Counted from the first letter of the stretch, positions 15,522-23,245 are shown. The stretch: DNA of 34,411 nt from Acidimicrobiaceae bacterium UBA2093 (GCA_002331255.1 DCZD01000002.1:1-34411); one strand, 5' to 3'. The notes: a model not told the origin generated them from the letters alone. Program-made: numbers and translations.

Positions 15522-17102
15522 ATGGCTAATACGACCACATACAACCTCGCAGATTTGTTCGAGCAGGCCGCCGACGCCTGGCCCGACCGTACCTACCTCA
15601 TCGACGATGATTCGCGTTGCACCTACAGAGAGATGGACGCAAGGGCCAATCGTCTGGCGCACTATCTCGCTGCTCAGGGCATCAGACCTGGCGATCACGT
15701 GGGTATCTACGCGTACAACTGTGTGCAGTGGGTCGAGACATTGTGGGCAGTGTTCAAACTGCGAGCAGTGTGGATCAACATCAACTATCGGTATGTCACC
15801 GACGAGTTGAAGTACTTGTTTGACAATGCTGGCCTCAAGTTCCTCGTGGTGCAGCCAGAGTTCGTCGAGCGCGCGAAGGAAGCCCAGCCAGGCCTTCCCA
15901 TGTTGGTCATGGGGCCCGAGTACGAAACAGCGCTTGCTAGTCAGTCAGAAGTTCGAGACTTCGCACAACGTTCGAATGACGATCACTACATCTTGTTCAC
16001 TGGTGGCACGACCGGCATGCCAAAAGGTGTCGTGTGGCGTCATGAAGACGTGCTGATGGCACTTGGCGGCGGAATCGACATGACGAATGGCAACCGAGTC
16101 TCGTCACCTCAAGATTTCATCACCAAGGGCAACAACGGTTTTGCCCTCACGACGTTTCCCATTCCGCCACTCATGCACGGTGCGACACAGTGGAGCATCA
16201 TGGGCCAGAGCTTCGTTGGTAACACCAATGTGCTGCGCGCGAAGTTCAGCGCCGATGATGTGTGGCGCACTGTTGAGAAGGAAAAGGTGAACCTCCTCAT
16301 GATCACGGGCGACGCCATCGCCCGACCCTTGCTCGAAGAGTTCAAAACCATGAAGGAGAACAACACTGCTCCTGACGTGTCATCACTCTTTGCTGTCTCA
16401 TCCAGCGCAGTGCTCTTTTCGCAGGCGTCCAAGGACGAATTCCTCGACAACTTCCCGAACTTGGTCATCACTGATGCAATTGGGTCGTCCGAAGGTGGCG
16501 GCAACGGAATTTCGATGGTGAAGAAGGGCGACGCCATGAAGGGTGGTCCTACTGTCATGGCAGCTCCCGATGCGGTCGTGCTCGATGAAAATCTCAATCG
16601 TCTTCCACCTGGTTCTGGGAAAGTCGGCAAGTTGGCGCGCTTTGGAAATGTGCCAGTTGGTTATCTGAACGATCCGGAGAAGACCGCTCAGACTTTTGTC
16701 ACCGGACCAGACGGCGTGCGTTATGTCATTCCGGGCGACTTCGCCATGCTCGAAGAGAACGGAACCATCACCATGCTTGGCCGCGGTTCCGTCAGCATCA
16801 ACACCGGAGGCGAGAAAGTGTTCCCTGAGGAAGTCGAGAACGCGCTCAAGTCGCACCCTGCAGTGTTCGATGCAGTGGTTGTGGGTGTACCTGATGAACG
16901 GTGGGGCGAGCGCATCGCCGCCGTTGTTCAATTCCGTTCCGGACACACGGCAACCCTTGACGACCTACAAGCACACAGTCGTGAGCGCATCGCTGGGTAT
17001 AAGGTGCCGCGCGAGTTGGTCCCGACCGACACCATCGTGCGGTCTCCGGCCGGAAAGCCTGACTACCGCTGGGCGAAGCAATTCGCGCTCGACAACGTCT
17101 AA
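15522..17102 (+). CDS. Acyl-CoA synthetase (FadD17/FadD19-like AMP-binding enzyme)
   Basis: The 526-residue adenylate-forming ligase activates a carboxylic acid as its CoA thioester using ATP. The P-loop reads FTGGTTGMPKGVVWRHED (from about 159), followed by GSSEGGG near 320-330, GDFAMLEENG, the hinge GRGSVSINTGGEKVFPEEVE and catalytic Lys about K512 in SPAGKPDY. NINYRYV at 86-92 and the GGTTGMPKGV-W signature are shared with the mycobacterial FadD17/FadD19 group that activates steroid side chains, so a branched or sterol-derived acid is plausible but not shown. The frame is open far upstream, but the homology begins at ATG 15522. The racemase gene follows 18 bp downstream with its own GGAGGG. 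Confidence 0.87.
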   Translation: MANTTTYNLADLFEQAADAWPDRTYLIDDDSRCTYREMDARANRLAHYLAAQGIRPGDHVGIYAYNCVQWVETLWAVFKLRAVWININYRYVTDELKYLFDNAGLKFLVVQPEFVERAKEAQPGLPMLVMGPEYETALASQSEVRDFAQRSNDDHYILFTGGTTGMPKGVVWRHEDVLMALGGGIDMTNGNRVSSPQDFITKGNNGFALTTFPIPPLMHGATQWSIMGQSFVGNTNVLRAKFSADDVWRTVEKEKVNLLMITGDAIARPLLEEFKTMKENNTAPDVSSLFAVSSSAVLFSQASKDEFLDNFPNLVITDAIGSSEGGGNGISMVKKGDAMKGGPTVMAAPDAVVLDENLNRLPPGSGKVGKLARFGNVPVGYLNDPEKTAQTFVTGPDGVRYVIPGDFAMLEENGTITMLGRGSVSINTGGEKVFPEEVENALKSHPAVFDAVVVGVPDERWGERIAAVVQFRSGHTATLDDLQAHSRERIAGYKVPRELVPTDTIVRSPAGKPDYRWAKQFALDNV

Positions 17103-17120
17103 AAGACCCTCGGAGGGAAC

Positions 17121-18218
17121 ATGACTGCAGGACAAGGACCACTCGCTGGTGTGCGCGTCGTAGAACTAGTGGGGCAAGGGCCAGGTCCGATGGGCGCCAC
17201 GGTTCTCGCCGATCTCGGATGTGACGTGGTCGCTGTCGATCGACCATCGGTGGCGGCGAAGGTCAAGCGTGAACGTCCGTCGATCAGCCCGTTCACTCGT
17301 GGCAAACGAACGGTTTCACTTGACTTGAAGAACGCCGATGACATGGCGACATTGCGTCAACTCATCGACCATGCCGATGTTTTGGTTGATCCATTTCGAC
17401 CTGGGGTGTGCGAACGACTCGGTATCGGACCAGACGTGGTGTGCGCATCGAATCCGCGACTCATCTTCGCCCGCATGACCGGATTCGGACAAGACGGACC
17501 GATGGCAATGGTCGCCGGACATGACATCAACTACATCTCGCTCTCCGGAGCGCTCGACATGTTGGGCGAAGAGAACGGTCCACCTCAACCGCCGATCAAT
17601 TTGCTCGGTGACTTTGCAGGTGGCGGCATGTTGCTCGCGCTCGGAGTCTCGGCGGCGCTGGTTCATCAGCGCATGACAGGCAAGGGGCAAGTCATCGACG
17701 TATCGATGGTCGAAGGCGCAGCCATGGTGGCTGGAACTTTCTATCCGGGTGTTGACATGGGCAATTGGGGTCCACGCGGCACGAACCATCTCGATGGCGC
17801 TGCGCCGTTTTATGGCGTGTTCGAATGCAAGGACGGCGGTTACTTCGCCATCGGTGCGATCGAGGATCAGTTCTTTGCTGAACTCATTCAACGTATGGGT
17901 TTTGAAGACTTCGGTCCACAGTGGGACAAATCGAAGTGGCCCGAGCAGAAAAAGAAGATGACCGAGATGTTTCGAACCAAGACTCGTCACGAGTGGAGCG
18001 AGCTGCTCGAGGGATTCGAGACGTGCGCGACGCCGGTGCTCTCAGTGAAGGAAGTAGAGACTCACCCGCATACGAAAGCACGCGGAACGGTTGTTCGTCG
18101 AAATGGTGGTCTACACGCGCAGGCTGCTCCGAGGTTTTCTGGAACGCCGGTCGAAGCGGGCCAACCGGTGCATCCTGGTTCACATGACTCGGCACAAGTA
18201 CTGGCCGACTGGAGCTAG
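17121..18218 (+). CDS. mcr: Alpha-methylacyl-CoA racemase (family III CoA-transferase fold)
   Basis: The 365-residue protein interconverts (R)- and (S)-2-methylacyl-CoA by proton exchange. The catalytic pair of the mycobacterial MCR is conserved: H134 in AGHDINYISLSGAL and D164 in NLLGDFAGGGML; the RGTNHLDGAAPFYGVFEC segment also matches. CaiB-type transferases carry an Asp nucleophile in a different context, so racemase is preferred. GGAGGG sits 6 nt before ATG 17121. Downstream of the FadD, the pair would prepare a methyl-branched acyl-CoA, as in sterol side chains or pristanic acid, for beta-oxidation. Confidence 0.88.
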   Translation: MTAGQGPLAGVRVVELVGQGPGPMGATVLADLGCDVVAVDRPSVAAKVKRERPSISPFTRGKRTVSLDLKNADDMATLRQLIDHADVLVDPFRPGVCERLGIGPDVVCASNPRLIFARMTGFGQDGPMAMVAGHDINYISLSGALDMLGEENGPPQPPINLLGDFAGGGMLLALGVSAALVHQRMTGKGQVIDVSMVEGAAMVAGTFYPGVDMGNWGPRGTNHLDGAAPFYGVFECKDGGYFAIGAIEDQFFAELIQRMGFEDFGPQWDKSKWPEQKKKMTEMFRTKTRHEWSELLEGFETCATPVLSVKEVETHPHTKARGTVVRRNGGLHAQAAPRFSGTPVEAGQPVHPGSHDSAQVLADWS

Positions 18219-18221
18219 TCG

Positions 18222-18241
18222 AACGAAACTGCTACTTCGTT
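18222..18241. terminator. Hairpin between convergent racemase and Dabb genes
   Basis: AACGAA (18222-18227) and TTCGTT (18236-18241) are perfect 6-bp arms around an 8-nt loop in the 13-bp convergent junction. It lacks a T-tract, so a terminator role is only suggested by position. Confidence 0.3.
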
Positions 18242-18939
18242 GGTGCCGAATTGCCCAACGGACTGTTGGTGCTTGCCGCGAGCAGCTTTGCTCGCCAGTC
18301 AACGACGACAGAGTTCGTCGAACGACGCCACGACAGCATTCGCTCATCTGACTCTTTGGTCTTCTCCCATGTTGCCCAGTCTTCCCACGTGGGGATTGCC
18401 CACAGCACGATGACTTCTGAGTCGTTCACCATCGCGTGACGATACGCGCCCACAAGAGTCCAACCGAAGCTCTCACAAATTGTGCGGCCACTTTCATCGA
18501 TCATCGACAAGTAGTCACGAGCAGAGCCCGGTCGTACTTGGATGAGCTCATGCATATAGCACTCACCGGTGACGCCGCGGGCAAGAAGCTGTTCAACGGT
18601 CGGGGACTGTGGCGAAGCCACCAGTAGTCGGTCGTAGCCCCCGCTGCGGTAGTTCAACGCTTCGGCCCACCACGGAACCAAGTTCTTGTCTTGATGAACC
18701 GGGTTGTTGAACTCATGACGGAAGTTTCGCGCGACACCGTCCCAACCGTCGACGAACTCCCACAAGTTGATGCTCTCGGGCCATCGTTCAGTGCTGCCAA
18801 CAGTGCTGAAATTTCCGACCATCTCCATACGGCGCTCCTTGCGCGCGAGCGGACGGTAGTTACACATGTGCTCGTTGTACTTGGCTCGATTTTGTCCGAC
18901 GATGTCAATGACTTCGTGGAGGTAAACGCGATCATTCAT
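18232..18939 (-). CDS. NIPSNAP-like protein with two dimeric alpha/beta-barrel repeats
   Basis: The 235-residue protein appears internally duplicated. One unit begins VYLHEVIDIVGQNRAKYNEH and ends NLWEFVDGWDGVARNF; the second begins CYMHELIQVRPGSARDYLSM and ends VLWAIPTWEDWATWEK. Each shows the strand-helix-strand order and terminal Trp-rich helix of Dabb/NIPSNAP domains. The function is unknown; such folds often bind or modify hydrophobic compounds. ATG 18939 is preferred; the longer frame to 19044 overlaps the upstream gene and adds an Arg/Ser-rich, non-homologous stretch. It is third in the SDR-SnoaL-Dabb operon, 19 bp after its neighbour. Confidence 0.7.
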   Translation of the reverse strand: MNDRVYLHEVIDIVGQNRAKYNEHMCNYRPLARKERRMEMVGNFSTVGSTERWPESINLWEFVDGWDGVARNFRHEFNNPVHQDKNLVPWWAEALNYRSGGYDRLLVASPQSPTVEQLLARGVTGECYMHELIQVRPGSARDYLSMIDESGRTICESFGWTLVGAYRHAMVNDSEVIVLWAIPTWEDWATWEKTKESDERMLSWRRSTNSVVVDWRAKLLAASTNSPLGNSAPTK

Positions 18940-18971
18940 CGGAGCACGACTGTATCTGTCATCGGAGCACG
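18937..18971. repeat. 12-bp direct repeat at a gene junction
   Basis: CATCGGAGCACG occurs at 18937-18948 and again at 18960-18971. On the minus strand both copies read CGTGCTCCGATG: the first contains the TGA of the SnoaL gene, the second the ATG of the Dabb gene. This suggests a small local duplication at the junction. Confidence 0.6.
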
Positions 18972-19669
18972 TCCTTTTTCCCAAAGTTCTCACGTGGGTT
19001 GGTGAACTCGTCCTTGAATACGACTGCGCCGTTTCCATCGACATGCAAGATCAGTCCGTGTGTTCGCTCATCAGTGTCGTAGATCACTGCTGCACGTGCA
19101 CCGCTCACCACACATTCGCGCACTTGTGCTCCATTAGGCACGTTCGACGAAACTGCTGCCTGCATGATCGCAGAAGTTGGTGATGTGAGGGGTAGCGGAG
19201 GATGGCTGAAGGCTTTCGGTCGCAGCGAGCGATCATCAGGAGTTTTCTGATTTCCACCAGCTTTGAACCAGCTCACGACGGTCGATTCACTGGTGGTTGG
19301 GTCGTACACGTCTTCTTCTTTGCGCCACTTGCCACCTCCTGCATAGGTAAGCAACGTGTAATTCGGAAACTCAAACTGCTCACCTCCGCCGCGTGGGTCA
19401 GGGAGGTGGTTCCAAATCCACAGTGAGACCTTGTCGTCAACGATGTCGTACCACTCAATAGAAAACGACATCGCCGGCACCACCGCCATCTGAGCGACGA
19501 TCCAGTCACGTATTCCTGTACTACCGATGAATTGTCCGAGGCAGTGCTCGGTATACAACGCATCGTCGGTGAACACGTTCGACCAGCCAACCCAATCGTG
19601 GCCGTATGCACCGCGTCGCAAGAATTCGTGGAAGGCGCGCTCAACTTCGTCGTGCGTGTAGGTGCTCAT
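18959..19669 (-). CDS. SnoaL/NTF2-like protein with extra C-terminal domain
   Basis: The 236-residue protein begins with an NTF2/SnoaL-like half (to about residue 130: AFHEFLRRGAYGHDWVGWSN, LYTEHCLGQFIGSTGIRDWI, SFSIEWYDIVDDKVSLWIWN, LLTYAGGGKWRKEEDVYDP). Relatives are polyketide cyclases, hydratases and isomerases acting on hydrophobic rings. The last 100 residues (from SHPPLPLTSPTSAIM to the terminus) go beyond the usual 130-150 and are not recognised. ATG 19669 overlaps the SDR stop in ATGA; GTG 19675 is the alternative. Catalytic activity cannot be judged. Confidence 0.75.
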   Translation of the reverse strand: MSTYTHDEVERAFHEFLRRGAYGHDWVGWSNVFTDDALYTEHCLGQFIGSTGIRDWIVAQMAVVPAMSFSIEWYDIVDDKVSLWIWNHLPDPRGGGEQFEFPNYTLLTYAGGGKWRKEEDVYDPTTSESTVVSWFKAGGNQKTPDDRSLRPKAFSHPPLPLTSPTSAIMQAAVSSNVPNGAQVRECVVSGARAAVIYDTDERTHGLILHVDGNGAVVFKDEFTNPRENFGKKDVLR

Positions 19670-20424
19670 CGGCACACCGTGGCTCCGTCAACCAGCATCG
19701 ATTCACCACTCACGAAACTCGCCCGGTCACTGCAGAGCCACACTGCGGCTTCGGCGATCTCTTCGGGCTCACCGAGTCGCCCACGTCCGACAGTCTTGGC
19801 GACCATCTTCCCGATGTCAGGGTTGGCTTCGGTGAACTGTTGAATCATCGGCGTGTTCGTCGTGCCCGGAAGTACTGCGTTGACGCGAAGCCCCTGCTTG
19901 GCGAATTCAATCGCTGCAGTCTTTGTGAGGCCAACCACTCCGTGCTTCGACGCAACATAGTGGGGTAGTCCGGCAAAGCCAACGACTCCTGCGCCACTAG
20001 AAGTGTTGACTATTGCACCACCGCCACTTGCGAGCATCGCAGGTATTTCGTGCTTCATTGATAAGAAGACGCTGGTCAAGTTGATGGTGAGCATCCGGTT
20101 CCATTCGCTCAGGCTCAAGTTGGTGAACGATGACACCATGCCGCTGATACCGGCGTTGTTGTGTGCGCAGTCCAAGCGACCGAAGTGCTCCATCGCGGTT
20201 GCGACCATTGCAATCACTTGATCTTCGTCAGTGACGTCTGCCTGCACGGCGACAGCACTTCCACCAGACGTGGCGATGGCCTCTGCCACGCGCAATGCAG
20301 CTTCACCATCGACATCGGCGACGACCACCGAGGCTCCCTCTGCGGCGAACAGCCGGGCGCTCGACTCGCCAATGCCACGACCTGCGCCTGTCACCAATGC
20401 GACCTTGCCCTCGACCAACCCCAT
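19666..20424 (-). CDS. Short-chain dehydrogenase/reductase (SDR)
   Basis: The 252-residue classical SDR has TGAGRGIG (12-19), the acidic D37 in VVADVDG that favours NAD(H), HNNAG (88-92), the catalytic Ser in VNTSSGAG (142/143) and Y156-x-x-x-K160 in HYVASK. The C-terminus CSDRASFVSGESMLVDGATV is regular. A secondary-alcohol substrate such as a hydroxysteroid or hydroxyacyl-CoA is possible but not shown. It heads the three-gene minus-strand operon SDR-SnoaL-Dabb and is divergent from the EthD gene across a 76-bp region with a GC-rich inverted repeat. Confidence 0.88.
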   Translation of the reverse strand: MGLVEGKVALVTGAGRGIGESSARLFAAEGASVVVADVDGEAALRVAEAIATSGGSAVAVQADVTDEDQVIAMVATAMEHFGRLDCAHNNAGISGMVSSFTNLSLSEWNRMLTINLTSVFLSMKHEIPAMLASGGGAIVNTSSGAGVVGFAGLPHYVASKHGVVGLTKTAAIEFAKQGLRVNAVLPGTTNTPMIQQFTEANPDIGKMVAKTVGRGRLGEPEEIAEAAVWLCSDRASFVSGESMLVDGATVCR

Positions 20425-20443
20425 GTGCCACCAGCCCTTTCAT

Positions 20444-20458
20444 CGGCGCGACGCGCCG
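20444..20458. promoter_or_regulatory. GC-rich inverted repeat in the SDR/EthD divergent promoter region
   Basis: CGGCGCG (20444-20450), a central A, and CGCGCCG (20452-20458) form a perfect 7-bp-arm inverted repeat between the two divergent starts, 31 bp before the -10 box of the EthD gene. Size and position suit an operator for a dimeric repressor; none is encoded in the window. Confidence 0.45.
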
Positions 20459-20488
20459 TCGAATCACCGTAGTCAATGCCGAATGGGA

Positions 20489-20494
20489 TACCGT
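20489..20494 (+). promoter_or_regulatory. Candidate -10 box of a leaderless EthD transcript
   Basis: TACCGT lies 6 nt before ATG 20501, and no Shine-Dalgarno is visible. The arrangement matches leaderless actinobacterial promoters. Confidence 0.4.
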
Positions 20495-20500
20495 GCGCGC

Positions 20501-20845
20501 ATGATTCAGTTGATTTCATACCTGAAGCGCAAGCCCGGAACGACCCATGCTGAGTTCCTCGAGTACTGGCACAACAACCATGGCCCGCTCATCCGCAACT
20601 CCTCTGCAGCCAAGTACGTGCGCCGCTACGAGCAGCACGCTGCCGTCTGGCCCGAGCCGGGAAGTCGTATGCCCGAGCCCGAATGGGATGGCGTCACCAT
20701 TCAGTGGTTCGACTCGGCGCAGGCCTTCTACGACCATATGAAGGAAGATGATTTCCCGGCGATGATGCAGGACACTGACAAGTTCCTTGACATGTCGAAG
20801 ACCCAATTTGTCATCACTGAAGAGCCCACTGTCGTCATCAGCTGA
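20501..20845 (+). CDS. EthD domain protein
   Basis: The 114-residue dimeric alpha/beta-barrel protein has the EthD pattern LISYLKRKPGTTHAEFLEYW, then HNNHGPLIRNSSAAKYVRRY and FDSAQAFYDHMKEDDFPAMM. EthD was first seen with the ethyl-tert-butyl-ether P450 genes; relatives act as small decarboxylases/cyclases or proteins of unknown role in catabolic and polyketide clusters. No P450 is present here, so no ether degradation is claimed. The open frame continues upstream, but ATG 20501 is where the family homology starts. The ThDP-like gene follows after 19 bp. Confidence 0.85.
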   Translation: MIQLISYLKRKPGTTHAEFLEYWHNNHGPLIRNSSAAKYVRRYEQHAAVWPEPGSRMPEPEWDGVTIQWFDSAQAFYDHMKEDDFPAMMQDTDKFLDMSKTQFVITEEPTVVIS

Positions 20846-20864
20846 CGAGCAGGCACAGCACAAG

Positions 20865-21731
20865 GTGGCTCGACAGAACTGCATCATTCTCGCCGGTGCG
20901 GGTGTCGTGCGCGACGGCGTGGTCGACGACCTGCGTGATGTCGTCGTGCGCACGAACATCGGCGTATTCAACTCATGGGCCGCAAAAGGTCTGTTTCAAT
21001 GGGACAGCCCAGCACACTTCGGCACGGTTGGGCTGCAACGCGATGACTTTGCACGTGCGCAATTGGCAGACGCTGAAGAAATCGTGATCGTCGGATGTGA
21101 CGAACACGAAGCTCCACGACAATTGCTCGATGATCTCGGCATCACATGGCGCGAAGTTGCAACCGGCGAGTTACGGACATTCACTCATGTCGGACACGAC
21201 GACATGCCCGAGCGCCCCGGTGTGTACGCAGCTCTTGCAGCCGTGTGCGGGCCCCTATACGAGGACAGCTCGGTTCCGCTGAACCCAGCACGCGCTGCTC
21301 GTGATTTGTCACTCTGGTTACCCGACGACGGATTCGCCACAGCTGATGCGAACATCTGTGGTTTCTGGCTCGGGCGCACATTTCCTACGCGCCATCTCGG
21401 CAGTGTCGTACTTCCGACGGCACCAGTCGCAGGTTTCGCCGCCACTAGTGCCCTTCGTGCATCTGGTATCGGACAGACCGTCGTGGTTGTCGCACCATCG
21501 ATCGACGAGGCAACGCAGAGCGTTATCGAACTCGCGCAGCGTTCCGATCTGTCATTACTTCTCGAACTCTGGACAATGTCCGGGCCAACGTTGTCGTCGA
21601 AAGAGCGGCTTGAGCAGTTGACATCTGCACATGCCAAGGGTGGTGTTCAGGTTGTTGAAGTGGGAGTCAACTTCAACGCATTGTCTCGGCTCGTCGACGT
21701 ATGCGGACCACCAAGAGTGTGGGGTCTTTAG
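20865..21731 (+). CDS. Degenerate ThDP-enzyme-like protein (central plus PP-like halves only)
   Basis: About 288 residues. The first half (CIILAGAGVVRDGVVDDLRD, NSWAAKGLFQWDSPAHFGTV, DDFARAQLADAEEIVIVGCD) follows the central domain of acetolactate-synthase-type ThDP enzymes. The second (DDGFATADANICGFWLGRTF, VAGFAATSALRASGIGQTVV) resembles their PP domain. The N-terminal PYR domain with the catalytic Glu is absent, and the GDG...N cofactor motif is missing where VVVVAPSIDEATQSVIELAQ stands. It is therefore unlikely to be an active ThDP enzyme alone. GTG 20865, 19 bp after EthD, is a tentative start. The stop overlaps the convergent isochorismatase-like stop by 4 bp. Function is unknown. Confidence 0.65.
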   Translation: MARQNCIILAGAGVVRDGVVDDLRDVVVRTNIGVFNSWAAKGLFQWDSPAHFGTVGLQRDDFARAQLADAEEIVIVGCDEHEAPRQLLDDLGITWREVATGELRTFTHVGHDDMPERPGVYAALAAVCGPLYEDSSVPLNPARAARDLSLWLPDDGFATADANICGFWLGRTFPTRHLGSVVLPTAPVAGFAATSALRASGIGQTVVVVAPSIDEATQSVIELAQRSDLSLLLELWTMSGPTLSSKERLEQLTSAHAKGGVQVVEVGVNFNALSRLVDVCGPPRVWGL

Positions 21732-22348
21732 TTCGACTTCCACGAATCGATGATCGACTGTGAGTCGCTCACCGTTGACATCGATGGCAACATGTTGACA
21801 AGGACGCCTTGGGCATAGTCCTCGGGGAAGCCTGCGCAACAGTCACGCGCGATGACGACGGAATAGCCGAGGTTGACGGCCTCGATGGCCATTCCGGGAA
21901 CACCGACATTCAACGAGACTCCGCAGATGACGACAGTCTCAATTCCGCGCGCACTGAGCTGTGAGTGAAGGTCGCTACCAGTGAACGGCGTGACACTGAC
22001 GTGGCGCTCTGAGATCAGGTCGGTTTCCTCTGGCCCGAGCATTGGTAGCACCTGTGCTGGTTCTGTACCTTGCAGTAGGTAGTTCGGATCCTTGCGCGCT
22101 GCGAACATCATTGGAAGATCCATGCGTGTGCCCTCGCGCGTCGGAGTCATCGTGAAGATGCAGTGGCCGACTGTTGCACCGACAGCCCTGGCTTCGTTCA
22201 GGAGGCGCGCCGTGTTCTTCTCCACGCCGGCGGCCGTGACCGCGTCGCGTAGCTGTCGGAAAAGGGCTGCGTCGCCGCAGATGCCCCTCTGCAGTTCCAT
22301 CGTCAGTACGGCTGTTTTTTCTGGGGCGACGAGCGAAGACAATTCCAT
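21728..22348 (-). CDS. Isochorismatase-fold protein lacking the catalytic Cys
   Basis: The 206-residue protein has the cysteine-hydrolase (isochorismatase) fold: AVLTMELQRG in place of the usual V-I-D-M-Q, ISERHVSVTPFTGSDLHSQL in the lysine region, and VVICGVSLNVGVPGMAIEA where families read TGVATNVCVESTA. So the Asp is E18, the Lys is replaced (E114/R115), and the nucleophilic Cys is G149. Like isochorismatase itself, it may use another mechanism, or it may be a binding protein. A TACCGT box 8 nt before the ATG suggests near-leaderless expression. It is divergent from the Dabb-like gene at 22454. Confidence 0.8.
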   Translation of the reverse strand: MELSSLVAPEKTAVLTMELQRGICGDAALFRQLRDAVTAAGVEKNTARLLNEARAVGATVGHCIFTMTPTREGTRMDLPMMFAARKDPNYLLQGTEPAQVLPMLGPEETDLISERHVSVTPFTGSDLHSQLSARGIETVVICGVSLNVGVPGMAIEAVNLGYSVVIARDCCAGFPEDYAQGVLVNMLPSMSTVSDSQSIIDSWKSN

Positions 22349-22356
22349 GATGGTTC

Positions 22357-22362
22357 ACGGTA
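22357..22362 (-). promoter_or_regulatory. Candidate -10 box for the isochorismatase-like gene
   Basis: On the minus strand TACCGT ends 8 nt before ATG 22348; no Shine-Dalgarno is seen. Confidence 0.35.
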
Positions 22363-22415
22363 GTTCGCCGCCATGTGCGCTGTCAGTCCTACCTGAACTA
22401 GCGTCGGGGTCTCTC

Positions 22416-22433
22416 GCACCTGGGGTTAGGTGC
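22416..22433. promoter_or_regulatory. Inverted repeat upstream of the Dabb-like gene
   Basis: GCACCT (22416-22421) and AGGTGC (22428-22433) are perfect arms around GGGGTT, ending 20 bp before ATG 22454 in the divergent region. It could be an operator or a 5'-leader hairpin. Confidence 0.35.
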
Positions 22434-22453
22434 CGCACATCAAGGGGGAACTC

Positions 22454-23245
22454 ATGGGCAAGCCGATCGAGCTGGGAACACTTCTCTTCACCATGGTCGA
22501 GCCACACAAGGGGCACGAAGTCGACTACAACCGTTGGTACGAGACCGACCACTTCTATGGCGGTTGCATGGTCGCGCAGTACAACTTTGCCGGAGACAGA
22601 TTCGTCGCCACACGTGACTTGAAGGAACTGCGTTACCCGAAAGAGTCGCCGATGACACCCGACCCGACGGTGGGTTCGTACCTAGCCATCTACTGGGTGT
22701 TGAAGGACCATCACGACGAATGGAATCGTTGGAGTGTCGACATGGTGCACCAATTGCACGCGACCGGCCGCATGTTTGCTCAGCGTGATCACATCCACAC
22801 GGTGCTGTACGAAAAAGCATGGTCGATCCAGAAAGATGAACGTGGCACGCCAGTCGAGCAAGCACTTGATCGCAACTATGACGGAATCATCGTCAATGTT
22901 GGCGAATTGAATGAGGGCCGCACTCACGCTGAGCTCGAAGCGTGGACGCGTGATGTGTGGGCGCCACGAGCGATGGGCAAGAAGTGGGGCCCCGACCTCA
23001 TCTTGAACGCCCTGCCCTTGCCGTTACTCGATGATGCACCAGCGGAAATTCCACGTATGAAGAATGCAGATCGTCGTTTCTTGCAGATTCACTTCGTCGA
23101 CCATGATCCGAAAAAGAAGTGGGACAAGGGCTACGGCAACTTTGGTGCTGATCTCGAAGCCAGCGGAATTGGAACGCACCTGTGGACGTCGCCGTTCAAG
23201 CAGACACTCTTCGGTACTGACAAGTACACCGACAAGTTGTGGTGA
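22454..23245 (+). CDS. Dabb-fold-like protein of unknown function
   Basis: The 263-residue protein carries a motif typical of ferredoxin-like Dabb proteins, VDYNRWYETDHFYGGCM (about 32-48), after GTLLFTMVEPHKG. A second possible unit begins at DGIIVNVGELNEGRTHAELE. It has no signal peptide or membrane segment. AAGGGGGA lies 4 nt before ATG 22454, fixing the start. It forms an operon with the epimerase-like and LLM genes (overlap and 3-bp gap). Together with the EthD and NIPSNAP-like proteins it is the third alpha/beta-barrel protein within 5 kb; no activity can be assigned. Confidence 0.65.
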   Translation: MGKPIELGTLLFTMVEPHKGHEVDYNRWYETDHFYGGCMVAQYNFAGDRFVATRDLKELRYPKESPMTPDPTVGSYLAIYWVLKDHHDEWNRWSVDMVHQLHATGRMFAQRDHIHTVLYEKAWSIQKDERGTPVEQALDRNYDGIIVNVGELNEGRTHAELEAWTRDVWAPRAMGKKWGPDLILNALPLPLLDDAPAEIPRMKNADRRFLQIHFVDHDPKKKWDKGYGNFGADLEASGIGTHLWTSPFKQTLFGTDKYTDKLW

